DNA of 64,000 bases from Arthrobacter sp. Soil764 (GCF_001428075.1 NZ_LMSI01000012.1:6507-70506); one strand, 5' to 3'. Positions 26,207 to 34,131 are shown, counted from the first letter of the stretch. The notes: generated by a model from the sequence alone, not told the origin. Made by a program: numbers and translations.

Positions 26207-27793
26207 CTAAACCTGGCGCATCGGGAGCAGCCGGACCCCGGTGGCGGTGCTCATGCGCTGCCTCGCCAACGAAGGCCATGCCTGCACGGCGCAGAACGGA
26301 GCGCACTGGTGGGCGCCGGCGTCGCTCTTGGTTCCTACGTGGACGCAGCATTGGGTCAGCCGCTCCTCGATCATCGTGGAGATGTCCATGAAGGGTTTGA
26401 CCATGATCCGGGTGACGCGCTCCGCAAGGAGCCTGCGAAGGCGTTGTTGCTGGCCAGGGAGCTTGCCTGCCGCCAGGGTGGTCAGCGTCCCAATGCCCAA
26501 GTCGCACTGGGAGCAGATGTTCTTCCAGAGGTCCATGGTGCGGGGGTGGGACAGCGATGCCTGCTCGCTCAGCAGGTCCAGCAGCGAGGTTTTCATCAGG
26601 TTCCGCAGCTCCAGGGGGATGGAGCTGTCAGCGATCCGGTTCGCAAGGCTGTCAGGGTTCAACTCCAGCCACGTCAGCAGTTGGTCGTGCCCGATCAATG
26701 CCGTCAGGGACCTCCAGACTCCCGCGTCGTCCTTCAGCATGTAGCCCACGGAGGCGCAGTGCGGATGGGAGCACGGCAGTGCCGTCAGGTCATGCCAGGA
26801 CACCACACCGTTGGTCTGCGCAGCCAACCTCTCCAGGACGCCTGTATGGGTGAGCCGGTCCAAGGGATCGATGCCGTGTCCGCGTCCTGAACCGAAGACG
26901 GGTTGCAGCGCCACCCCTCCAATAAAGGGAGTCTCCAGGGCGCGCATCACCACGGCACCGACTTCGCCGTCGTTGACGCCAAGGGATGCCGTCATGGTCA
27001 GCGTGGTGAAGATGCCGGCTTCCGACAAGCGGGAGATTGCCGCGTCTTTGTAGCGGGTCAGGTCCCCGCCGCGGTGGTAAATCGACGATTCCCTGGACGG
27101 ACCGTCGTACTGGAGGTACACCTCCACCCTGTCCCGGTGCCGTGCGAGCAAGGCGAGGAGGTCGTCATCGGTAGCAATCAGCATGCCGTTGCTGTTCACC
27201 ATGATCCGGACAATTGGCCGGGAAACGAGTTCGTCCAGCAGCTCGGCAAGATAGGGGTACAGCGTAGGTTCACCGCCGGAGAGCATCAGCACATCCAGCC
27301 GGTTGTTCTCCCGGCCCAAGCGGGTGTCCACATTGTCAAGCACCTCGTGGAGCGGTGCGACTCCCTGCAGTTGCGGGCCCGACGCCGTAAAACAGGTGGG
27401 GCAGCGCAGGTTGCAGTGCTCGATAATGTCCTGCAGGAGGATGCAGGTGTGCTGCGTCTGCATGGCCGGAAGCCCGAAGGCATAGGCCTCAGGGACAGGG
27501 CGGAAATTGTCGGTCTGGTCAGGGATGTGCTGCTTCGTGGGCGCCTGCCACTTCTCCAGGTAGCGCAGGATTTCCGCCGACTCGTCGTACAGGGTGCGGA
27601 CCAGGCCATGGTCCGGGCAGCCGCGTTCGAGCCACACCCGGCCGTCACGGACAAGCAGCGCCCCGGACAGCCGCCGGACCTCGCTGAGTGGCGGGTTGGT
27701 TTCGTGGCATTGGGGGCAGAAAGCGGTCACGTAACGGTGGATCCTGTCACCGCGCAGCGGCTGGCCTGGCCCTGGCAACTGTTGAGTCCTCAT
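26207..27793 (-). CDS. Radical SAM enzyme, MJ0619/tetraether-lipid-synthase-like
   Basis: A 528-residue protein. Cys127, Cys131 and Cys134 (HCNLRCPTCF) bind the radical SAM cluster and LSGGEPTLYP (171-180) holds the GGE motif for SAM. Extra Cys sites mark the MJ0619-like family: an N-terminal CPQC (26-29) with CPDHG (59-63), suited to a mononuclear iron site; CSHPHC (341-346); CSQC (427-430); and a C-terminal set CCVHVGT...CAPFC (482-501). Family members include archaeal tetraether lipid synthase and a pterin dimethyltransferase, so carbon-carbon bond formation or methyl transfer on a lipid or pterin is expected; the substrate here is unknown. The ATG at 27793 is 16 bases after the preceding gene. 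No membrane segments are visible. Neighbours are all membrane proteins. Confidence 0.85.
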   Translation of the reverse strand: MRTQQLPGPGQPLRGDRIHRYVTAFCPQCHETNPPLSEVRRLSGALLVRDGRVWLERGCPDHGLVRTLYDESAEILRYLEKWQAPTKQHIPDQTDNFRPVPEAYAFGLPAMQTQHTCILLQDIIEHCNLRCPTCFTASGPQLQGVAPLHEVLDNVDTRLGRENNRLDVLMLSGGEPTLYPYLAELLDELVSRPIVRIMVNSNGMLIATDDDLLALLARHRDRVEVYLQYDGPSRESSIYHRGGDLTRYKDAAISRLSEAGIFTTLTMTASLGVNDGEVGAVVMRALETPFIGGVALQPVFGSGRGHGIDPLDRLTHTGVLERLAAQTNGVVSWHDLTALPCSHPHCASVGYMLKDDAGVWRSLTALIGHDQLLTWLELNPDSLANRIADSSIPLELRNLMKTSLLDLLSEQASLSHPRTMDLWKNICSQCDLGIGTLTTLAAGKLPGQQQRLRRLLAERVTRIMVKPFMDISTMIEERLTQCCVHVGTKSDAGAHQCAPFCAVQAWPSLARQRMSTATGVRLLPMRQV

Positions 27794-27809
27794 GATTCGG
27801 CGCCCTTCT

Positions 27810-28175
27810 TTAAATTTCGGTCTGTGTGAGGGCACCCACGCAAAGTCCCCCGCCGAGCAACGTGAAAATGCCGAGCCCAATCAGCATCCCCGCTCCGGTG
27901 CGTGACGTGCGGGGACTAACGGCAAGAACTATGGCCAGCCCCAGATAGACGGCGATCGGGACGAAGGCAGCCGGCCCGGCGAAGATGCTGTGTGCCCATG
28001 CATTCGGTGGTCCGATGTTCGGCGCTCCGATGCCGATTGTTGCCCAAAGGTAGAGGATGTACAGGGCCAGAGCGCCGAACAAGGTTCCGGACCCCAGATA
28101 ACCACCCCGGTTTTCCCGCTTCTGCCCGCTCCCCTGTTCCCTTGGCGGCGGAACCGGCTGGTCGTCGTGGTTCAT
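27810..28175 (-). CDS. Small membrane protein A of a paralogous pair
   Basis: A 121-residue protein with a polar N-terminal 30 residues and three hydrophobic segments (about 32-48, 65-88, 93-117). It is clearly related to the protein encoded just upstream: both share FGALALY, the segment (F/I)PIA(V/L)YL, the motif PRTSR and the end GLLIGLG-like plus LLGGGLCV. No known domain is recognised. Its start is one base after the stop of that paralogue. The pair looks like a tandem duplication that has diverged, possibly forming a heteromeric membrane complex. Confidence 0.78.
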   Translation of the reverse strand: MNHDDQPVPPPREQGSGQKRENRGGYLGSGTLFGALALYILYLWATIGIGAPNIGPPNAWAHSIFAGPAAFVPIAVYLGLAIVLAVSPRTSRTGAGMLIGLGIFTLLGGGLCVGALTQTEI

Positions 28176-28176
28176 G

Positions 28177-28524
28177 TCAGCCCCGGACCTGGGCGAGGAA
28201 CGTAACGCAAAGGCCGCCGCCCAGCAGCAGGAAGGCGCCCAGGCCGATCAGCAGCCCTGTCCCCAGGCGCGAAGTCCGGGGAAAGACTGCCAGTGCGATC
28301 GCCACCACCAGATAGAGGGCGATGGGGATGAACGGGGCCGGTATGGAGAGGAATGTGGCCGACCAGGCATAAGGCCCCCGCGCCATCGTTCCCAGGACAT
28401 AGATGGCGTACAGCGCCAGGGCCCCGAAAAAAGCCCCCATGCTCATTGAGCCGGATTTCGGGGACGGCGCCGGTCCCTCCCGGTGCGGCGGTGACGTCGG
28501 GATGTCGGGCGTGTCGTCACTCAT
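28177..28524 (-). CDS. Small membrane protein B of a paralogous pair
   Basis: A 115-residue paralogue of the next gene, with the same plan: a polar, proline-rich N-terminus (about 25 residues), then three hydrophobic segments and the shared motifs FGALALY, PRTSR and LLGGGLCV. Its ATG at 28524 overlaps the stop codon of the Lgt-like gene (ATGA), so it is translationally coupled to it. Function unknown; context suggests a membrane partner of the Lgt-like and radical SAM proteins. Confidence 0.78.
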   Translation of the reverse strand: MSDDTPDIPTSPPHREGPAPSPKSGSMSMGAFFGALALYAIYVLGTMARGPYAWSATFLSIPAPFIPIALYLVVAIALAVFPRTSRLGTGLLIGLGAFLLLGGGLCVTFLAQVRG

Positions 28525-29279
28525 GCTGCGGTTCCTTCCATCTCCCGGCGGAGCGGTGAACCGAAGACACGCCGGACCCGCCACACCAGGAGGGGCAACA
28601 CCGCCAGCAGGAACCATTGGGGCCGGCTCATCCCCAGCCACAGCACCTCGTTGCCCCGGACGAATTCGACGACGAACCTGAAGAGGGCATAAGCGCCGAC
28701 GAAGCAGATAAAGAGGTCGCCGGGGTGGGGCAGGCGGTCACGGTAGCGCCACATCAGGGCAAAGGCCGCAACGTGGAAGACAATCTCATAGGCGAACGAC
28801 GGATGAAGTCCCACCCCGGCTTGGGCCCCGGTCAGCGCGGCCTGCTCAGGAGTGAGGATGACTCCCCAGCTTCCCCCGGTCGGCGTTCCGGGGAGCTCTG
28901 TCAGGAGGCAGCCGATACGCCCGATGATGAGCGCCAGGGCTACTGCCGGGGCCAGCAGGTCGCCCGTCGGATGCCGGTAACCGGTCAACCGTTTGGCCAG
29001 GAGGACGCCGAGCCAGGCCCCCACCAGGCCGGCCAGGATGCTGCGGTCACCATTGCCCCACCAGTCAGCCAGTGAAACCTGACGGGAGATGTCCCAGGTG
29101 AGCACCCGGGAACCGATGGCCCCGAACGCAACGGCAAAACCTGCAATGGGCCACAACCGGGGATCGCTGAGCCCGCGGCGGCGCTTCTCATACGCGTAGA
29201 ACAGCAGGGCTGCGAGGATTCCCAGCCCGACGAAGCCGGCATGTACCAGCCCGTTTCCCGCGAAGGGAAGCCCGATCAT
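28521..29279 (-). CDS. Lgt-like membrane protein (prolipoprotein diacylglyceryl transferase family), probably not the housekeeping Lgt
   Basis: A 252-residue, multi-helix membrane protein. Lgt hallmarks are GRIG (120-123), LHPSFAYE (158-165) and RFVVEFVR (201-208), with arginines where Lgt binds phosphatidylglycerol. It departs from Lgt at key places: the Asn of GRIGN is Cys124, and the catalytic-loop His (HGG in Lgt) is replaced, the segment reading SILAGLVG. So it is likely an Lgt paralogue using the same fold for another lipid or acceptor. The ATG has no ribosome site; TACACT lies exactly six bases upstream, so the message is leaderless. First gene of a five-gene operon. Confidence 0.82.
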   Translation of the reverse strand: MIGLPFAGNGLVHAGFVGLGILAALLFYAYEKRRRGLSDPRLWPIAGFAVAFGAIGSRVLTWDISRQVSLADWWGNGDRSILAGLVGAWLGVLLAKRLTGYRHPTGDLLAPAVALALIIGRIGCLLTELPGTPTGGSWGVILTPEQAALTGAQAGVGLHPSFAYEIVFHVAAFALMWRYRDRLPHPGDLFICFVGAYALFRFVVEFVRGNEVLWLGMSRPQWFLLAVLPLLVWRVRRVFGSPLRREMEGTAA

Positions 29280-29285
29280 GAGCAG

Positions 29286-29291
29286 AGTGTA
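29286..29291 (-). promoter_or_regulatory. Leaderless -10 box of the Lgt-like/radical SAM operon
   Basis: TACACT on the minus strand, six bases (29280-29285) before the ATG at 29279. Confidence 0.6.
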
Positions 29292-29314
29292 ACAACGTGT
29301 TGCCCGTGGAATGC

Positions 29315-29328
29315 GGGCCCTTCGGCCC
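29315..29328 (-). terminator. Short hairpin after lpdA
   Basis: GGGCC-CTTC-GGCCC, 18 bases after the lpdA stop on the minus strand. The stem is short, so this is a weak call. Confidence 0.35.
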
Positions 29329-29345
29329 TTACATGGGCGGGTGCC

Positions 29346-30767
29346 CTACATGTGGACGTGCAGGCGGCGGGCGGCCTCGGAGATGGATCCGGTCAGCGAC
29401 GGGTAGACGGTGAAGGTGCTGGCGAGGTCGTCCACATGCAGCTTCTGCTTGACCGCGATGGAGATCGGGAAGATCAGTTCGGAGGCGTTGGGGCCCACCA
29501 CCACGCCGCCGATCACCGTGCCGGAGCCCTTGCGCGCGAAGATCTTGACGAACCCGTCCTTGGCGTTGCGCATCTTGGCGCGGGCGTTGCTGCGCAGGGA
29601 GAGCTTGACGACGTCGGCCTGGTACTTGCCGGACTCGATGTCGGCTTCGGAGACGCCAACGTTCGCGATTTCGGGCGAGGTGAAGATGTTGGATGCCACC
29701 TGGTGGAGCTTAAGCGGGGTGACGACGTCGCCCATGAAGTGCGCCACGGCGATGCGGCCCTGCATGGCGGCCACGGAGGCCAGCGGCAGGACGCCGGTGC
29801 AGTCACCGGCGGCGTAGATGTTGGGGGCGGTGGTGCGGGAGACGCCGTCCACCTTGATGTGGCCGCTTTCGCTGACGGCCACGCCGGCTTCCTCGAGGCC
29901 CAGGCCTGCCGTGTTGGGGATGGACCCGAGGCAGAGCAGGCAGTGGCTGCCGGTTACCGTGGAGCCGTCGGAAAGGGTGACCAGCACGCCGTCGTCCGTA
30001 CGTTCCACGGTCTGGGCGCGGGAGCGGGACAGGACCCGGACCCCGCGGCGTTCGAAGACTTCCTCCAGGACAACGGCGGCGTCAACGTCGGAGCCGGGCA
30101 GCACCCGGTCGCGGCTGGACACCAGGGTGACCTTGGAACCGAGGCCGTTGTAGGCGGAGGCGAACTCCGCACCGGTCACGCCAGACCCCACCACGATGAG
30201 TTCCTCGGGCAGCTCGTCCAGGTTGTAGATCTGGGTCCAGTTCAGGATCCGCTCGCCGTCCGGGCGGGCCGTCTCCAGCTCGCGGGGGTGTGCGCCCACG
30301 GCCAGCAGGATGGTGTCCGCTTCCACGGTTTCGGTGCCGTCCACCGTCAGGACTTCGATGGTGTGGCTGTCCAGGAGCCTGCCCGAACCGGCAATGATCC
30401 GCACGCCCAGCTTCTCCAGGGCGTCGCGGATGTCATGGGACTGGTTGCGCGCCAGGTTCAGGAGCCGGTCGTTGATGTGCTTGAGGTCGGCCCGCATCAC
30501 CGGCACGAAGTCGCCGCCGTCGACGTCGAACTTCACCCCCAGCTCCCCGGCCTCGGCCACGCGGGTCATCAGGTCAGCCGTGGCAATGAGGGTCTTGGAG
30601 GGAACCACATCGGTCAGCACCGCGGATCCACCCAGGCCCGCGCGTTCGATGATGGTGACCGTCGCCCCGAGCGAGGCGGCCACCATGGCGGATTCGTATC
30701 CGCCCGGGCCACCTCCCAGGATTGCGATCCGGGGGGAACTGAAATCTGGATGCGTAGTCACAGTCAT
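29346..30767 (-). CDS. lpdA: NAD(P)H-quinone dehydrogenase (LpdA/Rv3303c type flavoprotein)
   Basis: A 473-residue FAD protein of the pyridine nucleotide-disulfide oxidoreductase fold. It has an FAD motif (IAILGGGPGGYESAMVAASLGA), an NAD motif (LIVVGSGVTGAEFASAYNGLG) and a C-terminal dimerisation domain. The segment that normally holds the redox disulfide reads GLGGSAVLTDVVPSK, with no cysteines, so it is not a dihydrolipoamide dehydrogenase. It matches mycobacterial LpdA, which reduces quinones and affects survival in oxidative stress. The ATG at 30767 is preceded only by a weak ribosome site. The gene is divergent from the purine nucleoside phosphorylase. Confidence 0.88.
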   Translation of the reverse strand: MTVTTHPDFSSPRIAILGGGPGGYESAMVAASLGATVTIIERAGLGGSAVLTDVVPSKTLIATADLMTRVAEAGELGVKFDVDGGDFVPVMRADLKHINDRLLNLARNQSHDIRDALEKLGVRIIAGSGRLLDSHTIEVLTVDGTETVEADTILLAVGAHPRELETARPDGERILNWTQIYNLDELPEELIVVGSGVTGAEFASAYNGLGSKVTLVSSRDRVLPGSDVDAAVVLEEVFERRGVRVLSRSRAQTVERTDDGVLVTLSDGSTVTGSHCLLCLGSIPNTAGLGLEEAGVAVSESGHIKVDGVSRTTAPNIYAAGDCTGVLPLASVAAMQGRIAVAHFMGDVVTPLKLHQVASNIFTSPEIANVGVSEADIESGKYQADVVKLSLRSNARAKMRNAKDGFVKIFARKGSGTVIGGVVVGPNASELIFPISIAVKQKLHVDDLASTFTVYPSLTGSISEAARRLHVHM

Positions 30768-30852
30768 CCATTCTCGCCCATTTGCCGCTGACCACCAAGA
30801 AGACAGGGCCCTTCCCGGGCCAGCCGTGACGGGGGCAACACGGGCGGCACGA

Positions 30853-30858
30853 TAACTT
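30853..30858 (+). promoter_or_regulatory. Leaderless -10 box of the purine nucleoside phosphorylase gene
   Basis: TAACTT, exactly six bases before the GTG start at 30865. Confidence 0.6.
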
Positions 30859-30864
30859 GTACTG

Positions 30865-31683
30865 GTGAGTACAACAGACTTCCTGAACACGGACCCGTTT
30901 GCCGCTGCCCGCGCCGCGGCGGACTACATCGCCGAAGAGACAGGCGTGGACCGGCACGATACCGCCCTGGTCCTCGGCTCCGGGTGGGGCGAGGCAGCAG
31001 ACCTCATCGGCGAGACCACCGCCACCCTGTCTGCCGAAGAAGTTCCCGGCTTCCACGCCCCCGCCGTGGAGGGCCACGTAGGCACCATCCGCTCCATCCT
31101 CACCCCCTCGGGAAAGCGGGCCCTGGTGCTTGGCGCCCGTACGCACTACTACGAGGGCAGGGGCGTCCGGGCGGTGGTCCACGGAATCCGGACCGCGGCG
31201 GCCGCCGGGTGCGGCACCCTGGTACTCACCAACGGCTGCGGCGGACTCAACGAGGACTGGGCCCCCGGCACCCCGGTACTGATCAGGGACCACATCAACC
31301 TCACCGCAGCTTCCCCTCTGGAGGGCGCCACCTTCGTGGACCTGACAGACCTGTACTCGCCCCGGATCCGCGGCCTGGCCCGCGAGGTGGACCCCAGCCT
31401 GGCGGAGGGCGTGTACGCCCAGTTCCCCGGCCCGCACTACGAGACGCCGGCCGAGGTGCAGTACGCCAAGCGGATCGGCGCCGACCTCATCGGCATGTCC
31501 ACGGCTTTGGAAGCCATCGCCGGGCGGCACGCCGGCATGGAAGTGTTTGGTATTTCGCTGGTCACCAACCTCGCAGCAGGGATCAGCCCGCAGCCGCTCA
31601 GCCACCAGGAAGTGATCGAATCCGGCCGCGCGGCGGGCCCGCGCATCTCCAGGCTGCTGGCCGATATCATCGCCCGGCTCTAA
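30865..31683 (+). CDS. Purine-nucleoside phosphorylase (trimeric PNP)
   Basis: Splits purine nucleosides with phosphate to give free base and (deoxy)ribose-1-phosphate for salvage. The 272-residue protein shows VLGSGWG (phosphate loop), GARTHYYEG, and LTNGCGGLNEDWAPGTPVLIRDHINLT, all standard for trimeric PNPs, plus the base-binding MSTALEAIAG region. The GTG start follows a leaderless -10 box. The next gene encodes a phospho-sugar mutase, which can convert pentose- or hexose-1-phosphates, and deoC at 40258 completes deoxyribose breakdown. In mycobacteria this gene also precedes the mutase (deoD-pmmB). Confidence 0.93.
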   Translation: MSTTDFLNTDPFAAARAAADYIAEETGVDRHDTALVLGSGWGEAADLIGETTATLSAEEVPGFHAPAVEGHVGTIRSILTPSGKRALVLGARTHYYEGRGVRAVVHGIRTAAAAGCGTLVLTNGCGGLNEDWAPGTPVLIRDHINLTAASPLEGATFVDLTDLYSPRIRGLAREVDPSLAEGVYAQFPGPHYETPAEVQYAKRIGADLIGMSTALEAIAGRHAGMEVFGISLVTNLAAGISPQPLSHQEVIESGRAAGPRISRLLADIIARL

Positions 31684-31733
31684 CGCCCGCGGCGCCCGGG
31701 TGCGCCACGGGGCCGGGCAATGACGATAGCGTT

Positions 31734-33488
31734 ATGCCCATGACGTCTTCCGATGCCGAACTTCGCCTGCTCACCGAGGCCCGCGAATGGGCTGCCCAGG
31801 ACCCGGATCCCGCAACGAAGGCGTCGCTCCTTGAGCTTGTCCGCCTTGTTGAGGACGGCGATCCGGTGGCCCGGCAGGAACTGGACGACAGCTTCCGCGG
31901 CACCCTCCAGTTCGGCACGGCCGGGTTGCGCGCCGCACTGGGCCCGGGGCCGAACCGGATGAACCGGGTGGTGGTGCGCCGCGCCGCCGCAGGACTCGCC
32001 GTTTTCCTGCTGGACGCAGTGGCCAAGGCTGCGCCGGGCACCCGGCCGCGCGCCGTCGTCGGCTATGACGCCCGGCATAACTCCGACGCCTTCGCGGCCG
32101 AAACGGCGGCGATCTTCACGGCCGCCGGCATCGAGACCTTCCTGCTCCCGGCACCCCTCCCCACTCCCCTGCTGGCCTACGCCGTCCGCGCACTGGACTG
32201 TGACGGCGGCGTCATGGTCACGGCTAGCCACAACCCGCCCCAGGACAACGGCTACAAGGTGTACCTGGGCCGGCATGCCGTGGCGTCGGACGGTGAGGGC
32301 GCGCAGATCGTGGCGCCCTACGATGCGGAAATTGCCGCGCGGATCAGCGCCGTGGGACCGCTGGAATCCATCACGCTGGCAGAGGGCGGCTGGACCGTCC
32401 TGGATGGCTCGCTGGCGGCTGGGTATGAGCGGGCGACGGCGGCACTCACCATGCCGGACCGCTTTCCCGCCCGCGACCTGAAGATCGTCCTCACGCCGCT
32501 GCATGGCGTCGGCGGCGGAACGGCACTGGACGTCCTGAAGGCGGCAGGTTTCACAGATGTCACCGTGGTGGCCGAACAGGCCGAACCGGACCCCGATTTT
32601 CCCACCGTCAGCTTCCCCAACCCGGAGGAACCCGGGGCCCTGGACCTTGCCCTCGAAGCGGCGGCGCAGCTGGACGCCGATATCGTCATTGCGAACGACC
32701 CGGACGCCGACAGGGCCGCCGTGGCGGCAAAGGACCCCGACAGCGGGGCGTGGCGGATGCTCCGGGGCGACGAAGTGGGTTCCCTGCTGGGCGCCCATAT
32801 GGTGGCGCGGCTCTCGGACGGCCAGGCCGGCGCGGAGGCCGACGGCCGGGGCGTCTTTGCCAATTCGATTGTTTCCTCGCGGCTGCTTGCCCGCATCGCC
32901 GCCGCAGCCGGCTTCGCCCACGAGGAAACACTGACCGGCTTCAAGTGGATTTCCCGGGTTCCCGGCCTGGTGTACGGCTACGAGGAGGCGCTGGGGTACT
33001 GCGTGGCACCGGACCAGGTGAAGGACAAGGACGGCATTTCGGCCGCCGTCCTGATCGCCGAACTCGCTGCCGCCGCCAAAGCCGCAGGCAAGACCGTCTT
33101 CGACACCCTGGATGAGCTGTACCTCCAGCACGGCCTGCACGCCAGCGACCAGTTGAGCATCAGGGTGGCGGACCTGGGCCTTTTGGACGCCATGATGAAC
33201 CGCCTGCGGGTTTCGCCGCCGGAATCTTTCGGGCAGTCAGCGGTGGAAGTCTTCACGGACCTGGCCGAGGGCAGCACCCAGCTGCCGCCCACCGAGGGGC
33301 TGCTCTACATCACCCGCAACCTGACCCGGGTGATCATCCGGCCCAGCGGCACCGAGCCCAAGCTCAAGTGCTACCTGGAGGTTATCCACCAGGCAGGCTC
33401 CGCCGCGGAGTTGCCGGCAGCGCGCCAGGCCGCGCGTGCCTCACTGGATGAGGTACTGCACGACGTCAGCGAGGCGCTGGGTCTTTAA
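31734..33488 (+). CDS. Phospho-sugar mutase (phosphomannomutase/phosphoglucomutase type, PmmB-like)
   Basis: A 584-residue enzyme of the alpha-D-phosphohexomutase family that moves phosphate between the 1- and 5- or 6-positions of sugars. The catalytic phosphoserine is Ser165 in TASHNPP, the metal loop is NDPDADR, the sugar motif is GYEEALGY and the C-terminal phosphate loop is RPSGTEPKLK. In the position after PNP, it may act as a phosphopentomutase in nucleoside salvage; this is an inference. The start is the ATG at 31734, with an alternative ATG two codons later. Confidence 0.92.
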   Translation: MPMTSSDAELRLLTEAREWAAQDPDPATKASLLELVRLVEDGDPVARQELDDSFRGTLQFGTAGLRAALGPGPNRMNRVVVRRAAAGLAVFLLDAVAKAAPGTRPRAVVGYDARHNSDAFAAETAAIFTAAGIETFLLPAPLPTPLLAYAVRALDCDGGVMVTASHNPPQDNGYKVYLGRHAVASDGEGAQIVAPYDAEIAARISAVGPLESITLAEGGWTVLDGSLAAGYERATAALTMPDRFPARDLKIVLTPLHGVGGGTALDVLKAAGFTDVTVVAEQAEPDPDFPTVSFPNPEEPGALDLALEAAAQLDADIVIANDPDADRAAVAAKDPDSGAWRMLRGDEVGSLLGAHMVARLSDGQAGAEADGRGVFANSIVSSRLLARIAAAAGFAHEETLTGFKWISRVPGLVYGYEEALGYCVAPDQVKDKDGISAAVLIAELAAAAKAAGKTVFDTLDELYLQHGLHASDQLSIRVADLGLLDAMMNRLRVSPPESFGQSAVEVFTDLAEGSTQLPPTEGLLYITRNLTRVIIRPSGTEPKLKCYLEVIHQAGSAAELPAARQAARASLDEVLHDVSEALGL

Positions 33489-33510
33489 CACTGCCGGGTT
33501 AAACGCCGAA

Positions 33511-33544
33511 GGGGCGCCAGGGCCGCTAAAGGCCCTGCGCCCCC
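33511..33544. terminator. Terminator between the mutase gene and nirD
   Basis: GGGGCGCCAGGGCC and GGCCCTGCGCCCC form a 13-bp stem with one bulged C and a GCTAAA-containing loop, between convergent genes. Confidence 0.75.
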
Positions 33545-33558
33545 TGAAGGTTCAGGTG

Positions 33559-33939
33559 CTACAGCTGTACCTCGACGAAGCCGTCGATGACGCGGGTGCT
33601 GAATGCTGCCAGCCGCAGGCCCGGGCTGGTGAAGCATTCGCCGGTCTCAAGGTCGTAGACCTCCTTGTGCAGCGGGGAGGCGATGGTAGGCCTGGTCCCC
33701 CTGGAACCAAGGATGCCGCGTGCCATGACATGGGCTCCTGTGGCCGGGTCCTCGTGTGCCACGGCGAATACTTCGACGGGGCCGGTACGGAAAAGCGCCA
33801 CCTGGCGGCCTGCCACCAGGGCGGCCTCGCCCCACGCCGGTTCGAGGTCCTCCACCGTGCAGACACGGTGCCAGCCGGTATGGAATCCAGCGAGGTCTGA
33901 TTCGGCGGCGAGCGCCCCAAGTTCCAGTGTTGCCGTCAT
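33559..33939 (-). CDS. nirD: Assimilatory nitrite reductase small subunit
   Basis: The 126-residue NirD partner of NirB, a Rieske-type fold without the Fe-S ligands. The motifs VARGILGSRGTRPTIASPLHKEVYDLETG and GWHRVCTVEDLE are typical. It lies on the opposite strand to nirB and shares a 258-bp divergent control region, not the common nirB-nirD order. The ATG at 33939 has AAGGAG upstream. The GlnR-like site between the two genes may control both. Confidence 0.93.
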   Translation of the reverse strand: MTATLELGALAAESDLAGFHTGWHRVCTVEDLEPAWGEAALVAGRQVALFRTGPVEVFAVAHEDPATGAHVMARGILGSRGTRPTIASPLHKEVYDLETGECFTSPGLRLAAFSTRVIDGFVEVQL

Positions 33940-34093
33940 GTCCGGCTCCTTTCCCTGTGCCTGTTGTCCGTGCAGCCGCTGCTTTTGCGGCCGTGTCCCA
34001 CGCTAGGCTCCAGGTGTTTCAAGGGGGTGCGGCGAATGTGTCCGGCGCGTAAAAGAGTCCTAACCCGGCCGGAAATGCGTTCGTGATGCAGAA

Positions 34094-34131
34094 GTTAAGT
34101 TGGCGAAACAATTGGGAAACTGAGGCGAAAC
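34094..34131. promoter_or_regulatory. GlnR-type nitrogen box between nirD and nirB
   Basis: Four half-sites at exact 11-bp steps: GTTAA (34094), GAAAC (34105), GAAAC (34116) and GAAAC (34127). This is the GlnR a-site/b-site layout, doubled. It ends 66 bases before nirB. Confidence 0.75.

Noticed and set aside
28521..29279. Calling this gene the housekeeping lgt
   Set aside because: Key Lgt residues (loop His, Asn after GRIG) are replaced, and the gene is inside a radical SAM operon, not next to trp or other usual lgt neighbours.
29346..30767. Dihydrolipoamide dehydrogenase
   Set aside because: The CxxxxC redox pair is missing (GGSAVLTDVVPSK), so the quinone-reductase LpdA call is better.
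30984..31733. N-terminal extension of the phospho-sugar mutase through the PNP gene
   Set aside because: The extension is Arg/Pro/Gly-rich out-of-frame PNP sequence; the conserved protein starts at 31734.
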